Shown here one piece after another: positions 43,853 through 52,907 of a DNA stretch of 64,000 nucleotides (its first letter is position 1; each line of letters starts with the position of its first letter). The stretch covers positions 1 to 64,000 of the forward strand of contig NZ_JABBXF010000058.1 in NCBI RefSeq assembly GCF_013030945.1. The letters are read 5' to 3'. The DNA comes from Streptomyces morookaense (GTDB lineage Bacteria > Actinomycetota > Actinomycetes > Streptomycetales > Streptomycetaceae). Below the pieces are notes generated by a model that saw only the letters and a list, made by a program, of their open reading frames with translations, made no database searches and had not been told where the DNA came from. The position numbers and the translations under genes are program-made.

Positions 43853-44755
43853 ATGGAGCGCGCAGACGACCGCATCACCACCAGTGGCAGCGACAGGGAC
43901 GGGAGCGGCCCCGTCGACGGGATCGGCGACGACCGGCGGGCGCTCGGCAGCTTCCTGCGCGCCCGCCGGGGGCGCGTCGCGCCGGAACACGTCGGGATCG
44001 AGGGCGGCCGTCGGCGACGGGTGCGCGGGCTGCGCCGCGAGGAGTTGTCGCAGCTCGCCGGGATCAGCGTGGACTATTACGTGCGCCTCGAACAGGGCCG
44101 TGCCACGCAGCCCTCGCCCGAGGTGCTCGACGCGCTCGCCAGGGCGCTCGGCCTCGATGCGGCGGAGCGGCAACATCTCGCCAATCTGGCCGGGAACAGA
44201 CGCTGCCCCGCACCCACGGTTCGGGTCAGCCCCCTGCTGCAGCGGATGCTGGACGGCATGGACGGCTTCCCGGCCTTCGCGACGAACCATCGTCTGGACG
44301 TGGTGGCCTGGAACGGGCTCGGTTCCGAGCTGCTGGGAGGCCTGGCCGGTCCGGCCCGCCGCGACCGCAACCAGGCCAGGTTCCTCTTCCTCGACCCGGC
44401 CTCCCGGGCCGTCCACCCCGAGTGGGAGGCGAGGGCCGCCGAGGCCGCGGGCATGCTGCGGGTCTCGGCGGCGTGCTATCCCGGCGACGCGGAGCTGACC
44501 GGGCTCGTGACCGAACTGTCCGCGCGCAGCGCCGACTTCCGGCGGATCTGGGCGAGTGGCGAGGTCGTGACGTGCGCGGCGGGGCGGAAGCGGCTGCAGC
44601 ATCCGGTGACCGGCCTGCTGGCCCTGGACTACGAGACGCTGCACGTGCCGGCCGCGCCCGGCGAGACGGGCCTGGTCGTGCACGTGTTCAGCGCCGAGGA
44701 GGGCAGTCGGGAGGCCGCCGCCCTCGCCCGGCTGGCCACGGAACCGCGGCCGTGA
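43853..44755 (+). CDS. XRE/MmyB-type transcriptional regulator
   Basis: 300 residues from ATG 43853. HTH at residues 27-95 with GRRRRVRGLRREELSQLAGISVDYYVRLEQGR, the hallmark of this group. The C-terminal MmyB-like domain (FPAFATNHRLDVVAWNGLG...LDYETLHVP) has a PAS-like fold that binds a small hydrophobic molecule. Probably regulates the divergent quinone reductase gene. Convergent with lsr2, 58 nt between the stops. Confidence 0.92.
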   Translation: MERADDRITTSGSDRDGSGPVDGIGDDRRALGSFLRARRGRVAPEHVGIEGGRRRRVRGLRREELSQLAGISVDYYVRLEQGRATQPSPEVLDALARALGLDAAERQHLANLAGNRRCPAPTVRVSPLLQRMLDGMDGFPAFATNHRLDVVAWNGLGSELLGGLAGPARRDRNQARFLFLDPASRAVHPEWEARAAEAAGMLRVSAACYPGDAELTGLVTELSARSADFRRIWASGEVVTCAAGRKRLQHPVTGLLALDYETLHVPAAPGETGLVVHVFSAEEGSREAAALARLATEPRP

Positions 44756-44813
44756 GGCCGTGCGGCCACGGCGGCGGGTGCCCGAGCCGCCGGCGGGGGC
44801 GACGGCCGGCGAC

Positions 44814-45146
44814 TCACGCGTTGGCGTTGCTGTAGGCCTCGCGGATTTCGGCGGGGACGCGCCCCCGGTCGTTCAGGCTGTAGCCGTTCTCCTTGGCCCA
44901 CGCGCGAATCTTCGCGGTGTCGGGGCTGCCGACCGTGGCGGCGCGGGGCTTTCCCCGCCCGCCGGGCCGGCTGCCGGCCTTGCGGCCCGCTTTCATGAAC
45001 TCCGCGAGGGATTCCCGTAGTTTCCGGGCGTTCGCCTCGCTCAGGTCGATCTCGTAGCTCTTGCCGTCCATCGCGAACGTCACCGTTTCGTGCGCCTCGC
45101 CGCCGTCGAGGTCGTCGATCAGCAGAACCTGCACCTTTTGTGCCAT
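44814..45146 (-). CDS. lsr2: Lsr2-family nucleoid protein
   Basis: 110 residues. N-terminal dimerisation domain starts AQKVQVLLIDDLDGGEAHETV and C-terminal DNA-binding domain has the RGRVPAEIREAY segment after IRAWAKENGYSLNDRGR, where the R-G-R AT-hook-like loop enters the minor groove. Lsr2 silences AT-rich, often acquired, DNA in actinobacteria. Most Streptomyces carry more than one copy, so this may be the main gene or a paralogue. It lies 144 nt after the D,D-carboxypeptidase gene on the same strand. Confidence 0.95.
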   Translation of the reverse strand: MAQKVQVLLIDDLDGGEAHETVTFAMDGKSYEIDLSEANARKLRESLAEFMKAGRKAGSRPGGRGKPRAATVGSPDTAKIRAWAKENGYSLNDRGRVPAEIREAYSNANA

Positions 45147-45290
45147 GGATGAACTCCCGGAAACAGGGGGCTTGTTGACGTTCCCGGCATTGCCGCTCGG
45201 AGCGGAAGCCGCGTCTCCTCCGGCCAGCACGGTACCCACGGAAGAACCACATCATCCGTCCGGCGGCGCCCGATCATCCTTCGGTGCGAT

Positions 45291-46631
45291 TCAGCCCAGG
45301 CGGGTCAGCCGTGCCGCCGTCCCCGGCTGCCCGAGGTCGCGCCGGAGCTCGACGGGGACTTCGACCGCGCTGCCGGTGCCGTCGCCGATGCTCAGCACTC
45401 CGACCCGCTTTCCGGCGGGGGCCGTGTGCGGAATCGCCGTGCCGCCGTTGCCGAGTTTCAGCTTCGCGGTGAGACCGGTCCAGCCGACGACGGACACGGG
45501 TTCGGACGTGACGACCGGTGTCCGGCCGCCGAGGCCGTCGTCGACGTGGCCGACGACGGTCCCCTTGTCCATCAACGCCCGCTCCTGCAGGGCGTTCCGG
45601 GCCGCGGCCATCACCTTCTTGCTGACCGCGTTGACGGTGTCGATGACCGGCGCCCTGTGCTGGCCCAGGATGGCGCCCACGACCGTCACCGTCTGCCGGC
45701 CGGTCTTCCTGGTGGCGGCGAACAGCAGATTGCCGCCGGCCTTGGTGGTCGACCCGGTCTTGATGCCGATCGCATTGTCGAAGGGCACGAGGCTGTTGAA
45801 ATTCCGCCAGGTCCTGCCCGAGGGGTCTTTCCACTGCGGCAGCCTGGTGATGTCCGTCAACGCCTTGATTTTCACGAGCTCGTTGCCCAGCTTCACCTGG
45901 TCCTCGGCGGTGCTGACCGTGGTCTCCTTCAGCCCGGACGGATCGGTGTAGGTGGTGCGGTCCATTCCGAGCCTCCTGGCCGCCGCGTTCATCTTGCCGG
46001 CGAATGCCTCCTCGGATCCGGAGTCCCAGCGGGCCAGCAGGCGGGCGATGTTGTTCGCCGACGGAATCATGAGAGCCGACAGGGCGTCCTTCAGCGAGAG
46101 TCTGTCGTTCTCCTTCACCGTGTTGAGCGTCGACTCCCCCGCGGCGTCATAACCGCCCTCTTTCTGGGCCTTCGCGTCGACGGTGACGGACGGGCCGTCC
46201 GCACCGGGCTGCAGCGGGTGTTCGCGGAGGATGACGTATGCGGTCATGGCCTTTGCGACGGAGCCGATCGGCACGGGATTCTGCTCGCCGAACCGGTCCA
46301 TGGTGCCCAGGCCCGCGACGGACATCCAGCCCTGCCCCTCGGTGGGCCAGGGCAGCGAGGGGCTGCTGCCCTCGAAGGTGTACGTCGCGTCCGCGGAGAG
46401 CGAGAGCGTCGGAGCGGGCAGGGGGCGCAGGGCCTGTACCGCCAATGCCACGAGGAGGAGCAGGAGGGCCGACGCCGCCCAGATCCGCGGCCGCTTTCCG
46501 GCCGGCCGGAAAGCGGCCGGCGGAGGCGGTGGCGTATTCGCCGGTTCGGCCGTAAGGGTGGGCGGTTCCTGAGGCGGGGCACCTGCCTCGGGCGCGCGTC
46601 CCTGACGCCCGGTCGATTCGGGGGTGGTCAC
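45291..46631 (-). CDS. D-alanyl-D-alanine carboxypeptidase (peptidase S11)
   Basis: 446 residues from GTG 46631 with GGAGG 7 nt upstream. A Pro-rich cytosolic tail (about 45 residues) precedes one membrane helix (ASALLLLLVALAVQAL); the catalytic domain is outside. Penicillin-binding motifs are all present: GSVAKAM (SxxK), IPSANN (SxN) and IKTGST (KTG). It trims the terminal D-Ala from peptidoglycan stem peptides. A C-terminal beta domain (residues about 365-446) follows. No beta-lactamase motifs. Confidence 0.93.
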   Translation of the reverse strand: MTTPESTGRQGRAPEAGAPPQEPPTLTAEPANTPPPPPAAFRPAGKRPRIWAASALLLLLVALAVQALRPLPAPTLSLSADATYTFEGSSPSLPWPTEGQGWMSVAGLGTMDRFGEQNPVPIGSVAKAMTAYVILREHPLQPGADGPSVTVDAKAQKEGGYDAAGESTLNTVKENDRLSLKDALSALMIPSANNIARLLARWDSGSEEAFAGKMNAAARRLGMDRTTYTDPSGLKETTVSTAEDQVKLGNELVKIKALTDITRLPQWKDPSGRTWRNFNSLVPFDNAIGIKTGSTTKAGGNLLFAATRKTGRQTVTVVGAILGQHRAPVIDTVNAVSKKVMAAARNALQERALMDKGTVVGHVDDGLGGRTPVVTSEPVSVVGWTGLTAKLKLGNGGTAIPHTAPAGKRVGVLSIGDGTGSAVEVPVELRRDLGQPGTAARLTRLG

Positions 46632-46899
46632 CGCTCTGCCTCCGTACGCGCTCCAAAGGTGTGCAAGACGCCGTTCCTCCCTGAGTTCACGGTATTCGGA
46701 AGGACAAAACGCCACGGCAGGCCCGGCGGTTCCATGAATTGCGGGGTGATTTCCCGTCGGAGGAATTACCGCCGGAGCCGTTGCCGACCACCTTCGATCT
46801 TGTCACGGAACGCTCACATCACCGGCAATGACTCGTCATTTTGACCGGTCAGGCTAATGGCGGCGGAGCGGATATCCCTTTGATTTGTCGTGCACCTGG
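46632..46899. promoter_or_regulatory. Intergenic region before dac gene
   Basis: 268 nt without a gene. The central part is less GC-rich, consistent with a promoter for the leftward carboxypeptidase gene. TGACCGGTCA (46842-46851) is a 10-bp perfect palindrome. Nothing else is recognised. Confidence 0.35.
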
Positions 46900-47286
46900 T
46901 CAGGAAACGGCGTACTGGGCCACCCCGTTGCCGAACGACCAGCCGATCGTCTCGTTCTCGGTCAGCGTGACGAGCACGTTCCGCGGTTCGGTGCCCGCGT
47001 ATTCCTGGGCGAGCTCGGCGATGCGCCGGTACAGCGCCTGCTTCCGCTCGGGCGTCCGGCCCGAGCGCAGGGTGATCGCGACGAACACGACGCCTTCGTC
47101 GCGGCGGATACCGAGGTAATCCTCGTAGCGCAGCGTGCTGTTGACACCGTCGTGCCCGGTCAGGACCTGGAAGCGGTCGTCGGCCGGGATGCCGATCGTC
47201 TCCACCAGGGCGTCGTGGACGGCCCGGCCGAGCGCCTCCAGACGGTCGGCGTCGGTTCCCAGTGCGTCGATGCGGACAAATGGCAT
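46900..47286 (-). CDS. Tautomerase-family protein
   Basis: 128 residues. After removal of Met the N-terminal Pro (MPFVRIDALG) is the catalytic base of the 4-oxalocrotonate tautomerase superfamily. The protein is a fused double domain with GVNSTLRYEDYLGI and IAELAQEYAGTEPRNVLVTLTENE, most like the MSAD/cis-CaaD-type group. ATG 47286. A palindromic operator candidate lies 70 nt upstream, overlapping the end of the hydrolase gene, and the two genes share orientation. Confidence 0.87.
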   Translation of the reverse strand: MPFVRIDALGTDADRLEALGRAVHDALVETIGIPADDRFQVLTGHDGVNSTLRYEDYLGIRRDEGVVFVAITLRSGRTPERKQALYRRIAELAQEYAGTEPRNVLVTLTENETIGWSFGNGVAQYAVS

Positions 47287-47355
47287 GCCAGTACTCCTCT
47301 TTCAGGTATGCGAGGGCAGAGGCGTGCCACTCCCCCCGTGCTCACGACCATGATC

Positions 47356-47373
47356 GTACATACTAGTAGGTAC
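47356..47373. promoter_or_regulatory. Near-perfect 18-bp palindrome
   Basis: GTAC-A-TACTAGTA-G-GTAC; 16 of 18 positions are symmetrical. It covers the hydrolase stop codon and lies 70 nt before the tautomerase start, the size and spacing of a TetR- or MarR-type operator. No such regulator is encoded next to it. Confidence 0.45.
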
Positions 47374-48235
47374 AGAAGGTCCGGCGGATCGCCTCCGCGA
47401 AGCGGTCCGGGGCCTCCACCGGTACGAAGTGGCCGACGCCGTCGACGTGTTCGAGCGTGACGTCGCGGAAGAAGTCCCCGAGCCGGTCCGACCACTCCCG
47501 CCGGAACAGCGGGTCGTGTTCCGGCCACAGGACGGTCGTCGGAACGGCGATGCGGTCCGCGCGGGCAGGGGGCTTCTCACCCTGGGAGAGGGCCACCGCC
47601 CCGGCGCCCGCCCGGTACCACGCGATGGAGGCCGCGAACGCGCCGGGAGCTGAATAGGCGTCGACGAGGTGCTCCAGGGTGTCCTCGTCGGGGGTGTACG
47701 CCGGGCCGGACCAGTGCGCCCGGAAGTGGCGAAGATACTCGCGCAGCGCCTCCGGTCTGCCGTCGAGGAGCTGCTCGGCCAGGGCGAGCTGATGGAACGG
47801 CTGGTACCAGAACTCCCGCTGCGCCCGCGGGTCGAGGATGCGGTCGCCGATGCCGGGCAGCGGCGGCGAGACCACCAGGGCGCGCACGTGCTCCGGGTAC
47901 GTGCGGGCCACCGCCTGCGCGATGCGGCTGCCGATGTCGTATCCGGCCAGGACGGGCCGTTCCAGGCCCAGTTCGCCGATGAGCCCGACCACGCTGCGGG
48001 CCTGGGCCGCGGCGTCGTACAGCTCCGGGCGGTGGGCGGTGTGCCTGTCGGAGTCGCCGAATCCCCGGAGGTCCGGGACGACGACGTCGTGCGTCCCGGC
48101 CAGCAGCGGGACGACATCTCGGTAGTCGGTGCGGTCGCCCGGCCAGCCGTGCAGCAGCACGACGGCGTCGCCGGAGCCCGGCCCCCTTCGGTCGTAGGCG
48201 AGTTGGAAACCGTCCACCGGTGCACTGCGGGGCAT
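47363..48235 (-). CDS. Alpha/beta hydrolase (epoxide hydrolase/dehalogenase-like)
   Basis: 290 residues from ATG 48235 with GGAGG upstream. HGWPGD gives the oxyanion loop, AGYDIGSRIA provides an Asp nucleophile (sm-x-nu-x-sm), and VDGVGHFVPVEAP carries the catalytic His. An Asp nucleophile points to epoxide hydrolases or haloalkane dehalogenases rather than esterases. No signal peptide. Runs toward the tautomerase gene, 76 nt downstream, and could share a degradative role with it. Confidence 0.88.
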   Translation of the reverse strand: MPRSAPVDGFQLAYDRRGPGSGDAVVLLHGWPGDRTDYRDVVPLLAGTHDVVVPDLRGFGDSDRHTAHRPELYDAAAQARSVVGLIGELGLERPVLAGYDIGSRIAQAVARTYPEHVRALVVSPPLPGIGDRILDPRAQREFWYQPFHQLALAEQLLDGRPEALREYLRHFRAHWSGPAYTPDEDTLEHLVDAYSAPGAFAASIAWYRAGAGAVALSQGEKPPARADRIAVPTTVLWPEHDPLFRREWSDRLGDFFRDVTLEHVDGVGHFVPVEAPDRFAEAIRRTFCTY

Positions 48236-48408
48236 CTGTGCCTCCTGAGTCTCGTGTGGTACGTACTCGACTCAACTTACGTCTGTGGCGCGGACGGTTG
48301 TACTCCCGCCATAAGACGGCAACGATTTCCCACTGGGTATTTTCCGTCGGTCCGTCGCCCGCCCGGGGCCTCCGACGGCGCCTTACGGGCGTGCAGCCCC
48401 CGCACGGG

Positions 48409-49755
48409 TCATGCGAACCGGGCGCCGGGCACCGGGCCGCTGGACGGGACCTGTGTGCGGTCACCCTGGAGCCAGTGGGCGGCCGCAGCACGGACGAAGG
48501 CGACGAAGGCCTCGTCGTCCTCCGGTGCTTCGTCGTCCCCGTCGGGCAGGACGGCGTCGGCCCCCACGATATCGGCCGCGATCTCCTCGACCGGGCGGGA
48601 GTCCTCCGGCATGCGCTCCGGTGCGCCGTCCTCCCCCATGCGCAGGCCCGAACCCCACGGCGGCACCACGCTCTGGACCAGGAGCGCGGCACTGTCCGGG
48701 GTCATCGGCGGGGTGTCCGTCCAGCAGGAGGCGTGCTCGTGCAGCACCTGCCCGGGCGTACGATCCCGCAGGGCGATCAGCGATTCGGCGTCGACCTCGG
48801 AGAGATCGTAGGCGATCACGACGGTATCGGTGCGCGCAGGCTCGAACGGCACGGCGGGCAGGCCCAGCAGCTCGGCCGCCGCCAGGCCCAGGATGCGGCT
48901 GGAGCGGTCGGGCAGGAGCGAGACCGTGGTGGGGTGCAGGTCCGCGGCGGACAGTGCGGTGCGCAGGCGCAGCAGCCCCTCGCGGCACTGCTCCGGCGAG
49001 TCCTGGAGCCAGGCCCAGCGGCCGTTCATCCCCGCGTCGAAACCGTACGGGGAAAGGGTGCCCAGCACCGTTCCGGCGATGACGAACTGCCAGCCGCGCA
49101 GGTCCTGTTCGCCGAGCAGGGGTGTGGGCACGGGTGCGGCGGCGACACGCAGGACTTCGGCACGCCGGACGATGTCCTGCACGCGTCGGTGTGCGGGCTG
49201 CCACCGCTCGTCGTCGGGTGCGGACAGCAGGGCCGTCTGGTGCCGGGCCACGTCGAGGCGGCCGGACATGGCCGCGTTCCACGCGAGCAGGTAGCGATCG
49301 GGCCAGTCGGCGAGCGACTCCTCGCGGGTTTCGAGGACCGCGGCGGCCCTGTCGTGGCGGCCGGTCTCCTCGTATGCGGCGACCAGTTCGCGCAGGACGG
49401 CTCCTGATTCCGGAACGAGTTCCAGTGCGCGCCGCAGGGCGGGCACGGCGGCGGCCGGCAGGCCGCGTTCGATGCAGGCGTACCCGTATGCGTAGAGCGC
49501 CTGCGGGTGTTCGGGGTCGGCGGCTGCCCGGCCGGCCGCCTGCTCCAGGTCCTCGAACCCCGCTGCGGCCGCGGCCCGGGACAGCAGTCCGGCCAGTTCA
49601 CCGATCGGCAGCTCCTCCTCCCGGCCGCGGACCAGACGCAGTGCACCGGGGACGTCGCCGGCCGCGATCAGTTCCAGGGCCTCGGCCGTTTCCGGGGTCT
49701 GCGGCGGGTTCTTCTTGCGTGCGAACATGCGGGCCATGGTCTGCTGCGGATCCAT
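48409..49755 (-). CDS. TPR-repeat protein, unknown function
   Basis: 448 residues. Helical tetratricopeptide-like repeats fill residues 20-210 (ALYAYGYACIERGLPAAAVPALRRALEL, VAAYEETGRHDRAA). The C-terminal half is a mixed alpha/beta domain of unknown type with LHPTTVSLLPDRSSRILGLAAAELL. Highly acidic C-terminus. No enzyme motif or signal peptide. Start ATG 49755. It seems a lone gene; similar proteins are frequent in Streptomyces and usually labelled hypothetical. Confidence 0.7.
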   Translation of the reverse strand: MDPQQTMARMFARKKNPPQTPETAEALELIAAGDVPGALRLVRGREEELPIGELAGLLSRAAAAAGFEDLEQAAGRAAADPEHPQALYAYGYACIERGLPAAAVPALRRALELVPESGAVLRELVAAYEETGRHDRAAAVLETREESLADWPDRYLLAWNAAMSGRLDVARHQTALLSAPDDERWQPAHRRVQDIVRRAEVLRVAAAPVPTPLLGEQDLRGWQFVIAGTVLGTLSPYGFDAGMNGRWAWLQDSPEQCREGLLRLRTALSAADLHPTTVSLLPDRSSRILGLAAAELLGLPAVPFEPARTDTVVIAYDLSEVDAESLIALRDRTPGQVLHEHASCWTDTPPMTPDSAALLVQSVVPPWGSGLRMGEDGAPERMPEDSRPVEEIAADIVGADAVLPDGDDEAPEDDEAFVAFVRAAAAHWLQGDRTQVPSSGPVPGARFA

Positions 49756-49793
49756 GCAGATGCAAATGAATTGGCTGCTGAACTGGCTGCCTT

Positions 49794-49820
49794 TTCAGGC
49801 TGTTCAGGCTGTTCAGGCTG
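49794..49820. repeat. 9-bp tandem repeats after the MerR gene
   Basis: Three perfect copies of TTCAGGCTG plus a partial fourth, ending at the MerR stop codon. The same CTGTTCAGGC string also covers the stop of the neighbouring LysR gene (50799-50808). No stem-loop forms easily. Confidence 0.65.
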
Positions 49821-49821
49821 G

Positions 49822-50745
49822 TCAGGCGGCGGCCTCGCGGGCCGAGTGTCCGTCCAGGGCGGCGTGGAGCCAGTCGTGGGCGGCGCCGGGGGTGGGTTCC
49901 GCGGACGGGCCGGAGAGTTCGGCCTTGAGCTGCCAGTACCGGTCGATGCGGGGTTCGGTCGCGAGCAGGCTGCTGAGCCGGCGGCGGAAGGCGGGGGTGT
50001 CGTGCGTGCCGGATGCGCGGGCGTGGGCGTCGACGAAGGCGTCGAGTGCCTCACCCTCGTGGGGTGTTCGGCGGGCCCGCAGGTCGGGCGTTGCCAGTGC
50101 GAATGCCTCGATGAGGCCTTCGTAGAGCACGGCCGGCCGGTAGTCGCCGTCGGGCCGGTGCACTTCGGGCTGGTGACGGCCGTCACCGGTGCACGGGGCG
50201 GAGACGAGGGCGTGCATACGGGCGAAGGCGAGCACGTCGGCCGGTTCCGGATCCGCGGGCGGGTCCGGAACCGCGCGTTCGAGGATGGCGGAGACCAGCC
50301 GGGCCGGGAGCCGTGCGGGCAGCCAGCGCCGCCAGAAGCGCGCCATGGGCGCCGTGTCGGGCGGGGTGGTCATCGCGCCGACCAGGAGCAGCCGTTCGGG
50401 GCGCTCCTCGGGGGTGCAGTCCCGCAGGAGCTGCAGGGCGGCCTCCCGCCAGCGCAGGGCGGCCAGTTGGGAGCCGAGCTCGCGCAACTGGGCGGCGATG
50501 GCGTTCTCCAGGGCGTCCTCGCTGTCGAGGACACGGCCCACGTCGGGGACGGGCAGGTCGAGTGTGCGCAGCGAGCGGATCATGCGGAGCCGGGCGAGTG
50601 CCTCGGGTCCGTAGCGGCGGTGCCCGCCGGCGCTGCGGCCGGCTTCGGGCAGCAGGCCGCGGTCGGAGTAGAAACGGACGGTCTTGACGGTGACGCCCGC
50701 GCGCTCGGCGAGCTCTCCGATGCTCCATATGCCGTCAGCGGACAC
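49822..50745 (-). CDS. MerR-family transcriptional regulator
   Basis: 307 residues from GTG 50745. N-terminal MerR HTH (SIGELAERAGVTVKTVRFYSDRGLLPEAGRSAGGHRRYGPEALARL shortened), then a long helical C-terminal region (residues 80-307) with no Cys pair, so not a metal sensor; more like the TipA/BltR-type ligand-responsive group. It lies near a MerR-type promoter at 54425 but is not adjacent to that gene. Confidence 0.9.
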   Translation of the reverse strand: MSADGIWSIGELAERAGVTVKTVRFYSDRGLLPEAGRSAGGHRRYGPEALARLRMIRSLRTLDLPVPDVGRVLDSEDALENAIAAQLRELGSQLAALRWREAALQLLRDCTPEERPERLLLVGAMTTPPDTAPMARFWRRWLPARLPARLVSAILERAVPDPPADPEPADVLAFARMHALVSAPCTGDGRHQPEVHRPDGDYRPAVLYEGLIEAFALATPDLRARRTPHEGEALDAFVDAHARASGTHDTPAFRRRLSSLLATEPRIDRYWQLKAELSGPSAEPTPGAAHDWLHAALDGHSAREAAA

Positions 50746-50802
50746 GGTGTTGGGCCTCTCTTGGCGGGAGGGAGCAGTCTATGGCGTGTACGGATGGGCT
50801 GT

Positions 50803-51717
50803 TCAGGCCGTCAGCGCGGCTGCCCGGTCGCGCAGTTCGGCCAGGGTGATCTTCAGCAGGGGGTGTCCCTCGCTGCCGCGGCGGACGGCCGTGAAGACGC
50901 GGCGCGTCGGGCCCGGTCCGCGCAGGGGACGGACGGCGGGGGTGAGGGCCGGGCGGATGCCGTGCAGGGCCGAGCGCGGGACGAGGGCGACACCGGCGCC
51001 GACGGCGACGAGGGCGCAGACGGCGGAGAAGTCGTCGGAGAGGCATTCCACGCTGGGCTGGAAGCGGGCCTCCTCGCAGGCGCGCAGGACGGCCTCGTGG
51101 ACGGGGTTGCCCGGCCAGGGCGTGATCCAGGGGTCGTCGCGCAGGTCCGTGAGGTCCACCTCGGACTTGCCGGCCAGCCGGTGTCCGGGCGGCAGCACGG
51201 CGTCGAAGGGCTCCTCGTACAGCGGCGCGTACAGCAGCTGGCGGCCGCCCGGGGCGAGGGAGTCGCGGTGCTCGACGGCGACCGCGATGTCGGCCTCCCC
51301 GTCGGCGAGCAGCCGGGCGGCGGCGTGGCCCTCGGCGTCCTTGACGCGGACCCGCACCTGGGGCGCGCGCCGGCCCAGGGCTGCCAGGGCGGGGGCGACG
51401 ACCTCGGTGATGGAGGTGGCGAAGGCGGCGACGGTCACCTCGCCCGCCAGGCCCGTGGAGCACTTGGCGAGGTCGGCCTCGGCCCGCGCCAGCTGGGCGG
51501 AGATCTCGTCGGCGTGCCGGGCGAGGACGCTGCCGGCGGCGGTGAGGCGGACGGTGCGGCCCCGGCGTTCCAGCAGCGCGTGCCCGGTCTCCGCCTCGAG
51601 GGCGGCCAGCTGCTGGGAGACGGCCGAGGGCGAGAGGTAGAGGGCATGGGCGGCCGCGGTGACGGTGCCGTGGTCGGCGAGGGCGCGCAGGACACGCAGG
51701 CGGCGGGGGTCGATCAC
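50803..51717 (-). CDS. LysR-family regulator, divergent from tdh-kbl
   Basis: 304 residues from GTG 51717. HTH ALADHGTVTAAAHALYLSPSAVSQQLAALE, then an effector-binding domain with GEVTVAAFATSITEVVAPAL. It is divergent from tdh with 108 nt between; the space holds a TGAAGC-GGG-GCTTCA repeat, a good LysR operator. Likely an activator of threonine catabolism sensing an amino acid. Confidence 0.93.
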   Translation of the reverse strand: MIDPRRLRVLRALADHGTVTAAAHALYLSPSAVSQQLAALEAETGHALLERRGRTVRLTAAGSVLARHADEISAQLARAEADLAKCSTGLAGEVTVAAFATSITEVVAPALAALGRRAPQVRVRVKDAEGHAAARLLADGEADIAVAVEHRDSLAPGGRQLLYAPLYEEPFDAVLPPGHRLAGKSEVDLTDLRDDPWITPWPGNPVHEAVLRACEEARFQPSVECLSDDFSAVCALVAVGAGVALVPRSALHGIRPALTPAVRPLRGPGPTRRVFTAVRRGSEGHPLLKITLAELRDRAAALTA

Positions 51718-51749
51718 CCGTTCACTATGGCATTCGCCCCCCGTCTCTA

Positions 51750-51764
51750 TGAAGCGGGGCTTCA
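51750..51764. promoter_or_regulatory. LysR-type operator between lysR and tdh
   Basis: TGAAGC-GGG-GCTTCA: perfect 6-bp inverted repeat with 3-nt centre and outer T...A as in the T-N11-A LysR consensus. It lies 62 nt before tdh and 33 nt before the LysR start. Confidence 0.72.
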
Positions 51765-51825
51765 CAAGTGGTGTGGAAAAATGTTGATGGACTTCACAGC
51801 GGTCCACGGAGCACAGTGATGTTCC

Positions 51826-52866
51826 ATGAGGGCATTGGTGAAGACCCAGGCCGGGCCGGGTCTCGAACTGACCGAGGTACCGACGCCGCAGGCGGGTCCC
51901 GGGCAGGTTCTGATCAAGGTGCTGCGCACCGGTATCTGCGGTACCGATCTGCACATCGACAGCTGGGACGACTGGGCGGCCCGTGTGGTCCGCGCCCCCC
52001 TCGTCGTCGGCCACGAGTTCGCGGGCGAGGTCGTGGAGACCGGCCCCGGCGTGAACGCGGTGAGCGTCGGCGACATCGTCAGCGGCGAGGGCCACCTGGT
52101 GTGCGGCACCTGCCGCAACTGCATGGCCGGCCGCCGCCACCTGTGCATCCGCACGGTCGGCCTCGGGGTGCACACCGACGGCGCGTTCGCCGAGTACGTG
52201 GTCCTGCCCGAGTCGAACGTCTGGGTCCACCGGCACGAGATCGACATCGACGTCGCCGCGATCTTCGACCCGTTCGGCAACGCGGTGCACACCGCGCTCT
52301 CCTTCCCGGTGCTCAACGAGGACGTCCTCATCACCGGCGCCGGCCCCATCGGCATGATGGCCGCGGCCGTCGCCGCCCACGCGGGCGCCCGCTCCACCGT
52401 GATCACCGACGTCAGCCCCTACCGGCTCGCCCTGGCGCAGAAGATGGGCGCCACGGTCGCCCTCGACGTCAGCGCCCGGCGCATCGCGGATGTCATGCCG
52501 GAGCTCGGCATGACCGAGGGCTTCGACATCGGCATGGAGATGTCCGGCCGCGCCGACGCCCTGCAGGACATGATCGCCACCATGTCGCCCGGCGGCCGCA
52601 TCGCCGCCCTCGGTCTGCCCACGGGCGACGTCAGCATCGACATGGCCACGGTCGTCACCCGCATGCTGACCCTGCGCGGCATCTACGGGCGCGAGATGTT
52701 CGAGACCTGGTACGCGATGTCCGTCCTGCTGCGCAGCGGCCTCGACATCTCGCCGGTGATAACCCACCGCTTCGGGTTCGAGCAGCACGCCGAGGCGTTC
52801 GCGACGGCCCGCTCCGGCCAGTGCGGGAAGATCGTCATCGACTGGACCCGGCCGACCGCCCCCTGA
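51826..52866 (+). CDS. tdh: L-threonine 3-dehydrogenase
   Basis: 346-residue zinc-dependent medium-chain dehydrogenase. Catalytic zinc ligand Cys38 (TGICGTDLH) and GHEFAG, structural zinc cysteines in GHLVCGTCRNCMAG, GAGPIGMMAAAVA for NAD binding, and the Tdh-specific FDPFGNAVHTAL. It oxidises L-threonine to 2-amino-3-ketobutyrate, which the next gene product splits. ATG 51826. 41 nt before kbl. Confidence 0.96.
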   Translation: MRALVKTQAGPGLELTEVPTPQAGPGQVLIKVLRTGICGTDLHIDSWDDWAARVVRAPLVVGHEFAGEVVETGPGVNAVSVGDIVSGEGHLVCGTCRNCMAGRRHLCIRTVGLGVHTDGAFAEYVVLPESNVWVHRHEIDIDVAAIFDPFGNAVHTALSFPVLNEDVLITGAGPIGMMAAAVAAHAGARSTVITDVSPYRLALAQKMGATVALDVSARRIADVMPELGMTEGFDIGMEMSGRADALQDMIATMSPGGRIAALGLPTGDVSIDMATVVTRMLTLRGIYGREMFETWYAMSVLLRSGLDISPVITHRFGFEQHAEAFATARSGQCGKIVIDWTRPTAP

Positions 52867-52907
52867 CGCCGCCACCCCTGACGCACGACCACACGAGGAG
52901 TCCCCCC

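Noticed and set aside
44748..44769. Bidirectional terminator between MmyB and lsr2
   Set aside because: The stem has only two 4-bp parts with a bulge; too weak to annotate.
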